DNA of 64,000 nt, from contig DHXR01000082.1 of the NCBI GenBank assembly GCA_002413785.1, positions 27,155 to 91,154 on the forward strand. Reading direction: 5' to 3'. The DNA comes from Mucilaginibacter sp. UBA5151. GTDB taxonomy: Bacteria; Bacteroidota; Bacteroidia; Sphingobacteriales; Sphingobacteriaceae. This document shows, piece after piece, positions 29,488 through 38,679 of the stretch; the stretch's first letter is position 1, and each line of letters starts with the position of its first letter. Below the pieces are notes generated by a model. The model saw only the letters and a list, made by a program, of their open reading frames with translations, did no database searches and was not told where the DNA came from. The translations under genes and the position numbers were made by a program.

Positions 29488-29741
29488 TTATTTTGATTGA
29501 GTTTTTCCATAATCACATCAATGCAGGTACCCACATTGATTATTTTATCAGCAGAGTCATAATCAATTTCAATATTGTATTTCGCTTCGGCGTCGATAAT
29601 AATATCAACCAGGTTAGCGGAATTAATTTTCAGATCTCTTATAAGGTCGGTATCGTCATTAATGCTGTTCAGCATTTCTTTATTGGTAGTATAAGGCGCA
29701 AAAACCTTTTTTAGTTCATCTAAAATCTCGATTCTGGTCAT
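29484..29741 (-). CDS. Acyl carrier protein (pigment cluster, block 1)
   Basis: This 85-aa carrier has the attachment-site region DLKINSANLVDI, with S41 in place of the usual DSL context (NSA here). Acidic helices follow. It lies between a ketosynthase and the phosphopantetheinyl transferase, overlapping the latter, and probably carries the alkyl chain of the resorcinol. Confidence 0.85.
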   Translation of the reverse strand: MTRIEILDELKKVFAPYTTNKEMLNSINDDTDLIRDLKINSANLVDIIIDAEAKYNIEIDYDSADKIINVGTCIDVIMEKLNQNK

Positions 29742-29743
29742 TT

Positions 29744-31012
29744 TTATTTGTATTTTGATAGTACTATGCAGGAGTTAACATCCCCAAAGCCAAAATTAGC
29801 TTTAGCTACAATATTAACTTCTTTTTTTATCATTTTTAACGGCAGGCAATAAATACTTACCATATTTGTAATTTCGGGGTTGGGGTCTTCAAGGTTTATA
29901 TTGGGGTGAACAAACTGATGCACTATTTGCAGAACAGCCGCTACCGATTCAATTGAACCTGCTGCGCTCAGGCAATGACCGATCATTGACTTTAACGAGT
30001 TAATAAGCGGGAAGTCATCTCCCGACCTGCCAAGCGCTTTGCTCCAGTTCTGAATTTCCTGCCTGTCAGCATTTGTTGCGGTCAGATGCCCGCTGATCAG
30101 GTCAATTTGCCGTGGGTGAATGCCGGAACTTGTCAGCGCATCATTGATACACCTGATTACACCTGTTGAGTTGGCAGCCGTCATCGTGCCGCCCAGTCGC
30201 TGCCCGCCTGAATTGGCTGATCCGCCTAAAACCTCGGCATAAATTCGTGCATTTCGCTGCAAAGCAAAATCAAGGTCCTCCAATATCAAAGCCCCGGCGC
30301 CAGAACCTGGGATAAACCCGCCCGCTGTTAAACTCATCGGCCTTGAAGCCTGCTCCGGACGGTCGTTAAACTTTCTGGATAATACCCGCATCGAATCAAA
30401 GGCGCCATAAACATAAGGGTCAACATGTTCGGCACTGCCAACAAGCATACGTTTGGCATACCCGTGTTTTATATATTCATAACCCATTAAAATAGCCTGT
30501 GTTCCGGTAGCGCAGGCGGCTGAATTTGTGATCACCTTATTGCCGAAGCCCAACCTGCCCGCAATGTAGGAGGTAACGCCGCTGTTCATGGCCTGCTCTA
30601 TAACGCGCGAGCCTAATTTTTTGGCTTCTTTGTCATCAACCCTTGTTATAACATTTTTCATGGCTTCGGTATCGGCTGTGCTGTTGCCAAAAACACAGCC
30701 TGTTTCCCATCGTGGTTCCTCCGTTTCGTATGACATCCCCGAATCGGCCCAGGCATCTAATGCAGCGGCTAATCCATAGCCAATATTGGTGCCTTTTAAG
30801 CCATGAAAAGTAACATCTGAAACATAATTCTTTAAGGTATCCCAATTGAAATCAGGCATCCCGGCCAACCGGCAACTAAAATTAAGATCTTCGTAACGTG
30901 GTATAAATTTCACCCCGGATACGCCGTTTTGTATCGCATGCAAAAAAGCCGGTACGCCCACGCCATTTGGCGAAACAACGCCCATACCGGTAACAACAAT
31001 GCGCTTATTCAT
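29744..31012 (-). CDS. Beta-ketoacyl-ACP synthase, FabF-like
   Basis: The 422-aa condensing enzyme has the full Cys-His-His set: C167 (NSAACATGTQA), H309 (SGHLTATNA, a variant of HGTGT) and H346 (KSMIGHCLSAAGS). It elongates acyl-ACP with malonyl-ACP. Its start overlaps the dehydratase by 8 bases, and an ACP gene follows after 2 bases. It is probably specific to the pigment pathway, not the housekeeping FabF, given the cluster and the altered HLTAT motif. Confidence 0.9.
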   Translation of the reverse strand: MNKRIVVTGMGVVSPNGVGVPAFLHAIQNGVSGVKFIPRYEDLNFSCRLAGMPDFNWDTLKNYVSDVTFHGLKGTNIGYGLAAALDAWADSGMSYETEEPRWETGCVFGNSTADTEAMKNVITRVDDKEAKKLGSRVIEQAMNSGVTSYIAGRLGFGNKVITNSAACATGTQAILMGYEYIKHGYAKRMLVGSAEHVDPYVYGAFDSMRVLSRKFNDRPEQASRPMSLTAGGFIPGSGAGALILEDLDFALQRNARIYAEVLGGSANSGGQRLGGTMTAANSTGVIRCINDALTSSGIHPRQIDLISGHLTATNADRQEIQNWSKALGRSGDDFPLINSLKSMIGHCLSAAGSIESVAAVLQIVHQFVHPNINLEDPNPEITNMVSIYCLPLKMIKKEVNIVAKANFGFGDVNSCIVLSKYK

Positions 31013-31469
31013 TTTTGAGGTCGATCTTTTTTATAATACCCGAAAACATTCCCTTTGCAACAAGCTCTTTCGAACTATCAAGCAATTCAATATAACATTT
31101 TAGTTTTCCGAAGCGAAAATATTGTTTTTTAGAAACTACCGTAACCTTTTGCCCGGGTAAAACCATTTTATAAAACGAAACATCCGTTGACGTAAGTAAA
31201 GGAAACAGTGAATCGTCCCCGATATGACTAAATTCCGATTCTTTAAGCACCAAAAATATTCCCAAAACAACCAGGCCTATCTGAGCCATTATTTCGGTTA
31301 TAATTACGCCCGGGGTAACCGGGTTTCCTGCAAAATGATCCTCATAAAAAAATGCATCATTTTTTAGCGTGTACTCACCTCTAACCTCATCTTCATTGAG
31401 TAAAGTAATATTGTCAACAAAACGGAAAGAAGATTTATAAGGCAGATGATTTAATATACGGTTATTCAT
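31005..31469 (-). CDS. FabZ-like 3-hydroxyacyl-ACP dehydratase
   Basis: This 154-aa hot-dog-fold protein has the FabA/FabZ active site DHFAGNPVTPGVIITEI with H45 and E59. It removes water from 3-hydroxyacyl-ACP. It sits between an enoyl reductase and a ketosynthase in the minus-strand block. It is the only dehydratase in the cluster, so it may serve both the alkyl and the polyene branch or only the former. Confidence 0.88.
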   Translation of the reverse strand: MNNRILNHLPYKSSFRFVDNITLLNEDEVRGEYTLKNDAFFYEDHFAGNPVTPGVIITEIMAQIGLVVLGIFLVLKESEFSHIGDDSLFPLLTSTDVSFYKMVLPGQKVTVVSKKQYFRFGKLKCYIELLDSSKELVAKGMFSGIIKKIDLKNE

Positions 31470-31487
31470 TTATTATTCAATTTTATT

Positions 31488-32351
31488 TTAACGGCAATGC
31501 TCCCCGCCATCGGCATGGATGATTGCGCCATTAATCCAGAAAGCTTCATTGGTACATAACAGGTAGATAACACCGGAAACGTCTTCTGGTTTTGTCATTC
31601 GGCCCAATGGGTTTCTTTTGGTATTCATTTCAACAAGTTTTTCGCTCCGGGGTATCAATTTAAAGGAAGCAGTTTCTGTAATTCCGGCTTGTATAATATT
31701 TGTTTTTAAGCCGTAGGCGCTGAATTCTACCGCCATATACATAGCAAGGCTTTCTAACGATGCTTTTGCGATGGAAACAGCGGCATAACCTTCCCAATAT
31801 TTGTGAGCGCCCTCGCTTGTAAGGCCTAATACACGACCATCATGATTAAACAGATCTGCCTTTAACAAGGCCCTCGTCCAGTCAAGCAGGCTGGTTGACA
31901 TGGCATAAGAAGTTAATTGTATATCGTCGGCAGACAGTACGTCATAAACTTCACCTGCGGACTTCTCTGCACCTTCTCCGTTTTCATCGCCGGCAGGATA
32001 GGCGAATTTTTTTTCATTTTTAACAAGTGGTTTTAAATTTCCCCTTGCTATGCTGTGCAGTAATAATTTAACATTGTGTTTACCGGCGGCTGCCGCAAAT
32101 TCCTGTATAAATAAATCTCTGGCTTTTTGGTCAAGCGCATTGATATTATAGGGCAGAATGCTTACTGCGTTTGATTTGGCTATATTAATAAATTGTTCTT
32201 TTACCAATTTTTCGGTCACAGAAGTTTCGCGGTAAAGAACAGCTATGTTCATACCATGCGAAGCAAGTTTTTCAACCGCAGCAAACCCAAAGCCGCTTGA
32301 ACCACCTAATATTACCGCCCATAAACCCGAAAATTGTAAATTTTTATCCAC
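31488..32351 (-). CDS. FabI-type enoyl-ACP reductase (SDR)
   Basis: This 287-aa SDR has a cofactor motif GGSSGFGFAA near 16-25. The active site Y189-x6-K196 (GYAAVSIAKAS) is the FabI spacing, not the YxxxK of ketoreductases such as FabG. The SIARG segment near 100 also fits FabI-like proteins. It would saturate the growing chain, matching an alkyl rather than polyene product. It is the first gene of the minus-strand block, divergent from the dar block. Confidence 0.8.
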   Translation of the reverse strand: MDKNLQFSGLWAVILGGSSGFGFAAVEKLASHGMNIAVLYRETSVTEKLVKEQFINIAKSNAVSILPYNINALDQKARDLFIQEFAAAAGKHNVKLLLHSIARGNLKPLVKNEKKFAYPAGDENGEGAEKSAGEVYDVLSADDIQLTSYAMSTSLLDWTRALLKADLFNHDGRVLGLTSEGAHKYWEGYAAVSIAKASLESLAMYMAVEFSAYGLKTNIIQAGITETASFKLIPRSEKLVEMNTKRNPLGRMTKPEDVSGVIYLLCTNEAFWINGAIIHADGGEHCR

Positions 32352-32577
32352 TCAAACTGTTTTTATACTTTTGTAACCTGATCTGTTTTAATTTGCTGTC
32401 AGTTTAACAACTGCTATTGATCATTAAAAAAATTGCAGGGTCAAAGTAAGTGAAAGTAAATTAAATTTCGGGTATGGTTGTTATATATTGTAACAATTGT
32501 TAATGTAATATGTTGCAGCTTATATTAATAAAAAGTACTTATTTTAGTAAATGGTTCAGTATTTTGAACTTAACGGA

Positions 32578-32608
32578 TTGTTTTGGTGTTTATATTTAAT
32601 TATGTTTG
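32578..32608 (+). promoter_or_regulatory. Bacteroidota-type promoter of the dar block
   Basis: TATGTTTG (32601-32608) matches the -7 consensus TAnnTTTG exactly, and TTG at 32578-32580 lies 20 bases upstream as a -33 element. The predicted start is near 32613, very close to the first ATG at 32615, which raises the chance that ATG 32639 is the real start. The rest of the 263-bp divergent gap holds no other clear element, apart from a minus-strand TTACTTTG (32442-32449) about 90 bp from the enoyl-reductase start. Confidence 0.5.
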
Positions 32609-32614
32609 GTAGTG

Positions 32615-33127
32615 ATGAAGATTGATATACAATGGAAAATGGTAACTATTTCCGCTTTGCTGATGATTTTTGTGTTTATAAAAACAAGCTTCGCCCAGCA
32701 AAAATTCGACAAGGCGGCTTTTTATGACGTTATGGCGTCTGGCGATATGGATGCCATAAACACTGAGATAAATATTGTTGAGGATGCTTCATTAAACAAT
32801 AAAGAAGGGTACGAAGGCGCTTTATTGATTAGAAAAGCGGGTTTTGTTACCCCGGCGAAGAAAAAACTGAAATATTTTAAAGAGGGGCGCATAAAACTCG
32901 AAATGGCTTTAATTGCTGATAGTGAGAATACTGAATTTCATTTTCTCCGGCTCACAATTGAAGAAAACGCCCCTAAAATTGTTAAGTACCACGCCGACAT
33001 TGAAAAGGATAAATTATTTGTACAAACGCATTTTCAAAATTTATCACCCTCGGTTAAGCAGGCTATCCTTAATTACTGCAAAAAATCAAAAATTCTTCAT
33101 GCTGAAGATTTTTCAGTTGGCTCATGA
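32615..33127 (+). CDS. Small secreted protein of unknown function, first gene of the dar block
   Basis: This about 170-aa protein has an N-terminal signal (MVTISALLMIFVFIKTSFA) followed by an acidic and basic helical domain rich in Lys and Glu, with no Cys except one near the C-terminus. ATG 32615 is listed; ATG 32639 gives a standard signal peptide and a short leader. It stands immediately upstream of darA, same strand, 24-base gap. I do not recognise a family. Export suggests a role in moving or anchoring the pigment at the outer membrane, which is inference. Confidence 0.7.
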   Translation: MKIDIQWKMVTISALLMIFVFIKTSFAQQKFDKAAFYDVMASGDMDAINTEINIVEDASLNNKEGYEGALLIRKAGFVTPAKKKLKYFKEGRIKLEMALIADSENTEFHFLRLTIEENAPKIVKYHADIEKDKLFVQTHFQNLSPSVKQAILNYCKKSKILHAEDFSVGS

Positions 33128-33151
33128 TATAGTTTTTAACTTTGTTCCCGG

Positions 33152-34054
33152 ATGCATAAAAAAATCTTAGCTATTTATTACACACAGTCGGGTCAGATGG
33201 GGGAGATCATCGATACCTTAACAGGCCCGCTTATTGAAGCAGGGGCAACTGTTGAAAAAGCGGTGATCAGACCGGTTGATAATTATAATTTTCCGTGGAC
33301 GGGCAAAAGTTTTTTTTCTGTAATGCCAGCCTGCGTTTTAGGTATTCCGGCACAATTGGAGCCATTGGGGTTAAAAGAGAAAGCATACGATCTTGTAATT
33401 TTGGGATACCAGCCCTGGTTTCTATCGCCCAGTATCCCCTCAAACTCTTTATTACAAAACGAAGAGTTCCGGGCTTTAATAAAAGACACCCCGGTGATAA
33501 CCGTAAGCGCTGCCCGTAATATGTGGATAAATGCTTTTGTACGGGTTCGCAATATGTTAAAAGATGCAGGCGCTAAGCTGGTCGGGAATATTGCCCTTGC
33601 AGATAAGCATCCGAACGCTGTAAGTTTTATAACCATTTTTTACTGGATGTTGTCGGGTAAAAAGGAGCGTTACCTTAATATTTTCCCAAAACCCGGTGTA
33701 TCTGAAGTGGACATTGCCAATACAAAAGAATTTGGAAAAACAGTTACGCGATACCTGAGTTTTAATAGCTGGGAGGGATTGCAGGATGAATTGCTAAAAC
33801 AAAAAGCTGTCGAAATAAAATATAAGCTGATGTTTATCGAAGCGCGGGCGAAACCAATATTTGCTGTCTGGGCAAAGTTCATATCCAAACGCAAAAACCA
33901 GGCGCCGTGGCTTGCAGCATTCAAATATTATCTTTTTATTGCTTTATTTTTAGGGGCGCCGATTCTTCTTACATTAGATGCAATATTTTTAAAACCATTT
34001 TCATCAAAAAGAATAAAAGCAAAAAAATTAAAATATTTACAAGTAATTAACTAA
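33152..34054 (+). CDS. darA: DarA-like dialkylresorcinol biosynthesis protein
   Basis: The 300-aa protein begins with a flavodoxin-like segment (ILAIYYTQSGQMGEIIDTL) consistent with flavin binding. It has a GYQPWFLSPSIPSNS region and a C-terminal hydrophobic helix (YYLFIALFLGAPILLTLDAI) that would anchor it to the membrane. In dialkylresorcinol pathways the DarB product, a cyclohexanedione, is aromatised with the help of DarA. The darB gene follows after 7 bases, the standard pairing. Identification rests on sequence resemblance and on this neighbour. Confidence 0.85.
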   Translation: MHKKILAIYYTQSGQMGEIIDTLTGPLIEAGATVEKAVIRPVDNYNFPWTGKSFFSVMPACVLGIPAQLEPLGLKEKAYDLVILGYQPWFLSPSIPSNSLLQNEEFRALIKDTPVITVSAARNMWINAFVRVRNMLKDAGAKLVGNIALADKHPNAVSFITIFYWMLSGKKERYLNIFPKPGVSEVDIANTKEFGKTVTRYLSFNSWEGLQDELLKQKAVEIKYKLMFIEARAKPIFAVWAKFISKRKNQAPWLAAFKYYLFIALFLGAPILLTLDAIFLKPFSSKRIKAKKLKYLQVIN

Positions 34055-34061
34055 TCTAAAT

Positions 34062-35210
34062 ATGTCTGCTACCAACGTTTATATCAATCATACTTCGGCA
34101 TTTTTTCCAAACGGGCCCGTTCCAAATGATGAAATGGAACAGTACCTGGGGTATATTGATAACCGTCCATCCAAATCAAAACCAATTGTTCTGCGCAATA
34201 ATGGGATCATAAACAGGTATTACGCCCTTACCAAAGACCGCAAGTCAACCCATACAAATGCCCAAATGACTGCCCTGGCAGTGAGGGCTTTGTTTGATAA
34301 CGATGCAGACAGATTAAAAGAAATTGAATTATTGTCATGCGGTACATCGTCCCCCGACCAGATGATGCCAAGCCACGGTGTAATGACCCACGGCTGGCTG
34401 CCCGAAGCCGGAGCGATCGAAGTAGTATCGCCTGCCGGTGTATGCTGTGCGGGGATGCATGCGCTTAAATTCGCTTATCTTGCTATAAAAGCAGGCGAGG
34501 TTAAAAAAGCGGTAGCAACCGGTTCCGAACGATTTTCGGGACTGCTGGTTTCGGAGGTTTTTGAAGAAGAGGCGCAAAAACTAAAGGAAATGGAAGAAAA
34601 CCCATTCATCGCATTTCAAAAGGACTTTTTAAGATGGATGCTATCTGACGGCGCTTCGGCCTTTTTAATGACAGATCAGCCAAATAAAGAAGGGATTAGC
34701 CTTAGGATTGATTGGATAGAAGGTGTCTCTTACGCCAACCAGATGGATACTTGTATGTATATGGGCGGCGAAAAACAGGAAGATGGTTCGTTAAAGGGTT
34801 TTATGGATTATACACCCGAAGAAATAATGACCAGATCCGTTTTCAGCATTAAACAGGATATTACTTTATTGAGTGATAATATTGTTGCTTTAGGCGGCCA
34901 GAAAATAAAGGAGATATTTGAAAAAAGGGGATTAACGGTTGACGATATCGACCATTTTTTACCGCATATATCCAGCAATTTCTTCAAAAGCAGGATATAT
35001 GATTTGATAGAGGCAAGCGGCGGCGGCATCCCGTACGAAAAGTGGTTCATAAATTTATTCACGGTAGGGAACGTAGGCGCTGCCTCAATTTACCTGATGA
35101 TAGATGAACTTTTTAAGAGCGGGAAATTAAAGAAAGGCGAAAAAATATTGTTGCTTGTTCCCGAAAGCGCCCGTTTTTCGTATATGTATGCGATGCTTAC
35201 CGTTTGCTAA
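34062..35210 (+). CDS. darB: DarB-like KAS III ketosynthase, resorcinol-forming
   Basis: The 382-aa ketosynthase of the KAS III fold has a triad C129 (GVCCAGMHAL), H302 (HFLPHISSN) and N337 (FTVGNVGAAS). DarB enzymes join two acyl thioesters, with cyclisation, to give 2,5-dialkylcyclohexane-1,3-dione. The substrates here would be acyl-ACP/CoA products of the minus-strand block. It lies in the darA-darB-unknown-BtrH-ABC order, which I recognise from flexirubin clusters. Confidence 0.9.
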   Translation: MSATNVYINHTSAFFPNGPVPNDEMEQYLGYIDNRPSKSKPIVLRNNGIINRYYALTKDRKSTHTNAQMTALAVRALFDNDADRLKEIELLSCGTSSPDQMMPSHGVMTHGWLPEAGAIEVVSPAGVCCAGMHALKFAYLAIKAGEVKKAVATGSERFSGLLVSEVFEEEAQKLKEMEENPFIAFQKDFLRWMLSDGASAFLMTDQPNKEGISLRIDWIEGVSYANQMDTCMYMGGEKQEDGSLKGFMDYTPEEIMTRSVFSIKQDITLLSDNIVALGGQKIKEIFEKRGLTVDDIDHFLPHISSNFFKSRIYDLIEASGGGIPYEKWFINLFTVGNVGAASIYLMIDELFKSGKLKKGEKILLLVPESARFSYMYAMLTVC

Positions 35211-35239
35211 ACAATATACAATGTAAATGCTTTGATGCT

Positions 35240-35647
35240 ATGAAAAAAGATGAGGTACCGCAAGACTTAGGCTCGCTCGGAAAAATCACAAAAGAGGTTT
35301 GCTATGCGACAGATAGTTCGGGTAAATATGTTACTCAACTAAGCAGCGGCTGGGATGTGAAGACAAAAGCGCTGGATGTTGCATGGGAGGATATAAAAAA
35401 GCGGGTTGAACACGCCAAAGAGCAAGTTTTAAACAAAAGTGCAAGTCCTTTATTGTTTTTTATGGAATACAGACTTATGGACATAAACATTTTGGCCGGT
35501 TATACCGGATTTTGGAAATGGCAGGTTAAAAGGCATTTAAAACCAACAGTGTTTAATAAACTGCCTGAAAAGAAATTACAGAAATACGCTGACGCGTTTA
35601 ACATAAAGGTTGAAGACCTTAAAAGTATGACTGTACATGAAAATTGA
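35240..35647 (+). CDS. Unknown protein between darB and the BtrH-like gene
   Basis: The 135-aa protein has no signal peptide and no recognised domain. It has an amphipathic, Lys-rich pattern with conserved-looking LLFFMEYRLMDINILAGYTG and FWKWQVKRHLKP segments. The ATG at 35240 is preferred to a TTG at 35204 that overlaps darB. Its 3' end overlaps the next gene by 11 bases. Tight coupling between resorcinol formation and the presumed acyl transfer step suggests a small accessory or carrier-docking protein. Confidence 0.7.
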   Translation: MKKDEVPQDLGSLGKITKEVCYATDSSGKYVTQLSSGWDVKTKALDVAWEDIKKRVEHAKEQVLNKSASPLLFFMEYRLMDINILAGYTGFWKWQVKRHLKPTVFNKLPEKKLQKYADAFNIKVEDLKSMTVHEN

Positions 35648-36650
35648 GTTTGAACACCGTCAGGCAGCCCATTGTGAATCGGGGGTTACGTGTAATTTGT
35701 TAAGGATCAGTAGTAATAATAAAATAACCGAACCGCTTGCTTTTGGCATAGGCGCCGGTTTGTTTTTTGCACATATTCCTTTTATAAAGATAAATAATGG
35801 CCCTGCCATTGCTTTCCGCACATTGCCGGGTCATATTTTTAGCCGGACATGCAAATCATTAGGCATACCTGTTACAAGGAAAAAATTCAGTTCAAAAGAA
35901 AGGGCCGAAGTTTTTTTACAGGAATGTCTTAATAACGGTCACCCGGTAGGTTGCCAGGTGGGTGTTTATTATCTCCCGTATTTTCCGAAGGAATACCGCT
36001 TCCATTTTAATGCCCACAACATTATTGTTTATGGCATGGAGGCTGACAAATACCTCATCAGCGACCCCATTATGGAAAACCCAACCACCATGGATAGTTA
36101 CCAGCTTGAAAGGGTACGGTTTGCAAAAGGTGTCCTTGCACCTAAAGGTCATATTTATTTTCCTGAAAATGGCAGCGAAATTACTGATGAACAGATAAGG
36201 CAAGCGATAAAAAACGGGATAAAGAAAAATGTAAACACTATGCTTTATATACCTGGCAGCTTTGCCGGTGTCGCGGGTATAAGAAACACCGGCAAAAAAA
36301 TAAAAAAATGGCGCGATAAACTTGGGCTGCAAAAAGCAGGTTCGTATCTTGCCCAAATGGTACGCATGCAGGAGGAGATTGGTACCGGCGGCGGCGGTTT
36401 CAGGTATATATACGCGGCTTTTTTACAGGAGGCGGATTCATGGCTGCCGGGCAATCGATTGGCTGAAATATCAGAGATGTTCACAAAGGCAGGCGATCTT
36501 TGGCGTGCTGCAGCAGTGCAGGCTGCGGGCATTTACAAAGGCAGGATCAGCAGCCAGGGAGATTTTGATTTGATGGGTGATTATTTAATTGAAATATCGG
36601 CATTGGAAAAAGAGGCTTTTCTTGCACTAAAGAAGATAAAATGGCAGTAA
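35637..36650 (+). CDS. BtrH-like acyltransferase (papain-like fold)
   Basis: The 337-aa protein has a BtrH N-terminal-like domain with candidate triad C13 (AAHCESGVTC), H127 (FNAHNIIVYG) and D143 (YLISDP). In butirosin biosynthesis BtrH moves an acyl group from a carrier protein onto an amino-sugar acceptor. In a flexirubin-type cluster the analogous reaction would be transfer of the aryl-polyene acyl group from ACP to a hydroxyl of the dialkylresorcinol, forming the ester bond; this is inference. Overlaps both neighbours (11 bases before, 10 after). Confidence 0.75.
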   Translation: MKIEFEHRQAAHCESGVTCNLLRISSNNKITEPLAFGIGAGLFFAHIPFIKINNGPAIAFRTLPGHIFSRTCKSLGIPVTRKKFSSKERAEVFLQECLNNGHPVGCQVGVYYLPYFPKEYRFHFNAHNIIVYGMEADKYLISDPIMENPTTMDSYQLERVRFAKGVLAPKGHIYFPENGSEITDEQIRQAIKNGIKKNVNTMLYIPGSFAGVAGIRNTGKKIKKWRDKLGLQKAGSYLAQMVRMQEEIGTGGGGFRYIYAAFLQEADSWLPGNRLAEISEMFTKAGDLWRAAAVQAAGIYKGRISSQGDFDLMGDYLIEISALEKEAFLALKKIKWQ

Positions 36651-37402
36651 ACAATTCTTTAGCTATCGATATTGAAAACATGGGCTTCCGGTATCCCGGT
36701 AACTCAGAACTTTTTATTTCAGGGCTTAATCTTCAGGTGCAAAAAGGTGAGCGTTTTGGCTTATTCGGGCCAAACGCTGCGGGTAAAACAACGCTTATCA
36801 GCTTAATGACCGGATTACTTTCGGTTGATGAAGGCCATATCAGACTTTTTGGGCGCGAAGTTGGCAGGCGGAATAATGCTGTAAGTAAACTGTTCGGTTT
36901 TGTTCCGCAGGATTTTTCATTTTACCAGGAACTTACTCCGGTTGAAAACCTGGAGTTTTTTGGTGCATGGTCGGGGCTTGATAAGCAAACCATCAGGAAA
37001 AGAACCGATGAATTGCTGCATATTTTAGGTCTGGAAGAAGTAAGGAATAAGCAGGTCCAAAAATTCTCCGGCGGTATGAAGCGCAGGGTTAACCTGGCCA
37101 TTGGTGTATTCCATAAACCGCAAATATTGTTTTTAGATGAACCTACGGTAGGGGTGGATGTGCAAACAAGGTATGCTATTATTAAATACCTGCTTGAACT
37201 TAACAAACACGGCACTACGCTTATCTATACCTCGCACCAGCTCAGCGAAGCCGAAGGTTTATGCGAGCAGGTGGCTTTAATAGATGACGGTAAAATAATT
37301 GCGCACGATGACCTCGATAAATTATTGAAAGATTATCATCAGGATAGCCTCGAACATTTGTTTTTAAATTTAACCGGAAAGGGCTACAGGAACGATGTTT
37401 AA
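36641..37402 (+). CDS. ABC transporter ATP-binding protein
   Basis: This 253-aa ATPase has Walker A GPNAAGKT (43-50), signature FSGGMKRR and Walker B ILFLDEPTVGVD. It is of the drug/lipid exporter type that pairs with ABC-2 permeases. Overlap with both the BtrH-like gene and the permease gene indicates a single unit. It probably powers export of the pigment or its precursor from the inner membrane. Confidence 0.93.
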   Translation: MAVNNSLAIDIENMGFRYPGNSELFISGLNLQVQKGERFGLFGPNAAGKTTLISLMTGLLSVDEGHIRLFGREVGRRNNAVSKLFGFVPQDFSFYQELTPVENLEFFGAWSGLDKQTIRKRTDELLHILGLEEVRNKQVQKFSGGMKRRVNLAIGVFHKPQILFLDEPTVGVDVQTRYAIIKYLLELNKHGTTLIYTSHQLSEAEGLCEQVALIDDGKIIAHDDLDKLLKDYHQDSLEHLFLNLTGKGYRNDV

Positions 37403-38672
37403 GCTTTGGGCTACCATTTTAAAAGATATAAGGATACTGCAGAGGGATAAAACAGGCATTACCCTGATGTTTGTTATGCCAATTATGCTTGTTATTGTGG
37501 TAACCAATATACAAAACAGCACCTTTCAACTGGTTAGTAAAAACAAGCTGCCTATCCTGGTCTGCAACAACGATACCGGGCAGGCCGGTAAACAACTGAT
37601 AGCAACGGTTAACAAAATAGGCATGTTTAAAGTATTGCAGATTGCAGGCAACCAAAACAGTAAACAAATGTCTGTTGCAATGCACGGGGAAGATGCGATG
37701 CTGGGCATGGTCATTCCTGCAAATTTTTCAGCAAAAGTAGAGGCCAAATCAAAAAATACAGCCGGTAAAGCGTTGAAAAGTTTTGGGCTGGATGCCGATA
37801 CCCTTAAGCAGGCAGTTGATATTGACCCGCTTACCCTTTATTATAGCCCAGTTTTACAGGAGCCATTGAGGCTTTCTGTTGAGGGGGCCGTAAGGAGTTC
37901 CCTGCAACTGGTTGAAAGCCGGGAGACATTAAGAAGCCTGTACTTTTCTATAAATGAAAAACCACTGCCCGAAACGCTTGAAAATGAAATGCTGAACAAT
38001 AAAACAGCGATCAACGAGATCCCCGTATCACGGGAAGGCGCCCGGATTAACCCCAATGCTACCCAGCATAATGTACCTGCCTGGACGATTTTTGCTATGT
38101 TTTTTGTGATCATGTCATTAGGGGGCAGCGTTGTGAGGGAAAAGGTGAGCGGGAGTTTTATCCGTTTGAAAACGTTGCCAACAAATTACGTTGTGGCTAT
38201 TTTATCCAAACAAATCACTTATCTTGGCGTTACCATATTGCAGGCGGTCGTTATATTTTCAATTGGGATATGGATATTCCCGCTGATGGATTTACCGGGA
38301 CTCAGTTTACCAGCGGATATACCGGCACTGCTTGTTTTAATCGTACTTACAGGCTGGTGCGCTGTAAGCTATGCTATTTGCGTAGGGGTATTTTCAGAAA
38401 CACAGGAGCAGGTTAATGGCTTTGGTGCTATTTCCATTGTTATATTGTCAGCCATTGGCGGGCTGATGGTTCCCAGCTTCGCCATGCAGGGTTTCTTTAA
38501 GAGTGCGACCAATTTTTCGCCTATGCACTGGAGCCTCCAGGCTTTTTATACACTATTCCTTGAAGGGGGTAAACTAAAAGATATATTTAACAATGCAGTC
38601 CTCTTATTTATTATAACCATACTGCTCCAGTTTTTAACCTTTTTGGGGCTTAAAAGAAAAAATTTAATATAA
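37395..38672 (+). CDS. ABC-2 type permease
   Basis: This 425-aa permease has an N-terminal helix (GITLMFVMPIMLVIVVTN), a large extracytoplasmic domain to about residue 225, then about five helices (TIFAMFFVIMSLGGSVVRE onward, ending in LQFLTFLGLKRK). This is the MacB-independent ABC-2/NodJ-like layout. It overlaps the ATPase gene by 8 bases and is followed after 7 bases by an ACP. It is probably the membrane partner for pigment export. Confidence 0.92.
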   Translation: MFKLWATILKDIRILQRDKTGITLMFVMPIMLVIVVTNIQNSTFQLVSKNKLPILVCNNDTGQAGKQLIATVNKIGMFKVLQIAGNQNSKQMSVAMHGEDAMLGMVIPANFSAKVEAKSKNTAGKALKSFGLDADTLKQAVDIDPLTLYYSPVLQEPLRLSVEGAVRSSLQLVESRETLRSLYFSINEKPLPETLENEMLNNKTAINEIPVSREGARINPNATQHNVPAWTIFAMFFVIMSLGGSVVREKVSGSFIRLKTLPTNYVVAILSKQITYLGVTILQAVVIFSIGIWIFPLMDLPGLSLPADIPALLVLIVLTGWCAVSYAICVGVFSETQEQVNGFGAISIVILSAIGGLMVPSFAMQGFFKSATNFSPMHWSLQAFYTLFLEGGKLKDIFNNAVLLFIITILLQFLTFLGLKRKNLI

Positions 38673-38679
38673 TTACCCG

